Source of the DNA: Anaerolineae bacterium
GTDB taxonomy: Bacteria; Chloroflexota; Anaerolineae; 4572-78; J111
Assembly: GCA_020433785.1 (NCBI GenBank)
Contig: JAGRCC010001077.1
Coordinates: forward strand, 1-5,519
Reading direction: 5' to 3'
Length of the DNA: 5,519 nt
Shown: piece after piece, positions 5,477 through 5,519 of the stretch
How the letters are laid out: each line of letters begins with the position of its first letter
Numbering within the stretch: the first letter of the stretch is position 1
Notes under the pieces: model-generated
Databases searched by the model: none
What the model saw: the letters and a program-made list of their open reading frames with translations, nothing else
What the model was told of the DNA's origin: nothing
Program-made: the position numbers and the translations under genes

Positions 5477-5519
5477 GTGAATCAAAATTCTATCTTAATG
5501 TTCTCTATTCACGGATATG
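5477..5519 (+). CDS. Start of a probable GT4 glycosyltransferase (sucrose synthase/SPS type), truncated
   Basis: Only the first 14 codons are present: (M)NQNSILMFSIHGY. The start is GTG, supported by a perfect Shine-Dalgarno. The pattern of a short polar lead followed by ILMFSIHGY resembles the first beta strand and loop of sucrose synthase and sucrose-phosphate synthase glycosyltransferases (typically ILMISxHGY, followed further on by a DTGGQ motif). Such an enzyme would make sucrose or sucrose 6-phosphate from a nucleotide sugar, which fits the sucrose-phosphatase-like protein upstream. That a gene starts here is likely; the function rests on nine residues and family memory, so it is tentative. 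Confidence 0.6.
   Translation, partial: MNQNSILMFSIHGY

Noticed and set aside
1..5519. CRISPR array, tRNA, rRNA, insertion sequence or phage genes
   Set aside because: No regularly spaced repeats, no tRNA-like cloverleaf and no transposase or phage-like protein were seen on either strand.

Overview
The window looks like a carbohydrate-utilisation segment from a bacterial chromosome of moderate GC. The style of the proteins suggests Chloroflexota (Anaerolineae/Caldilineae-like): a lipoprotein binding protein with a long Gln/Glu/Ala/Pro linker, a LacI repressor with the SRATVSYVING recognition segment, and a sucrose-phosphatase-like protein beside a probable GT4 glycosyltransferase. This placement is an inference from protein style; no rRNA or marker gene is present.

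Layout. (1) 23-1399, minus strand: the solute-binding lipoprotein of a sugar ABC transporter; permease genes, if present, would lie off the left edge. (2) 1400-1744: a 345-base gap with a 17-bp palindrome, a plus-strand promoter candidate, a hairpin and a strong plus-strand intrinsic terminator. Together these could form a free-standing small RNA of about 108 nt. A second palindrome follows at 1675-1689. (3) 1745-2788, minus strand: a complete LacI-family repressor. (4) 2789-3126: a divergent control region. It carries a good minus-strand promoter for the repressor, two TTACACGTG operator-like sites downstream of it, a leader hairpin, and a separate plus-strand promoter for the next gene; 2943-3051 shows nothing else. 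(5) 3127-5163, plus strand: a two-domain protein with an N-terminal sucrose-phosphate-phosphatase (HAD-IIB) fold and a C-terminal (alpha/alpha)6 glycosidase domain resembling GH100 invertases. (6) 5164-5476: a 313-base gap holding a 60-bp inverted-repeat element. (7) 5477-5519: the first 14 codons of a gene with a perfect Shine-Dalgarno and a GTG start, whose start resembles sucrose synthase / sucrose-phosphate synthase-type glycosyltransferases.

How it may work together. The repressor probably controls itself and perhaps neighbouring sugar genes; the binding protein captures a sugar outside the cell; the fusion protein and the downstream glycosyltransferase point to turnover of sucrose or a related glucoside inside it.

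Most notable point: the phosphatase-like domain of the fusion keeps the DxD nucleophile motif but lacks the conserved catalytic lysine (Ile173) and one metal-binding aspartate (Gly196). The glycosidase domain keeps both expected carboxylates (Asp421, Glu627). The protein may therefore be a glycosidase carrying a pseudo-phosphatase module.
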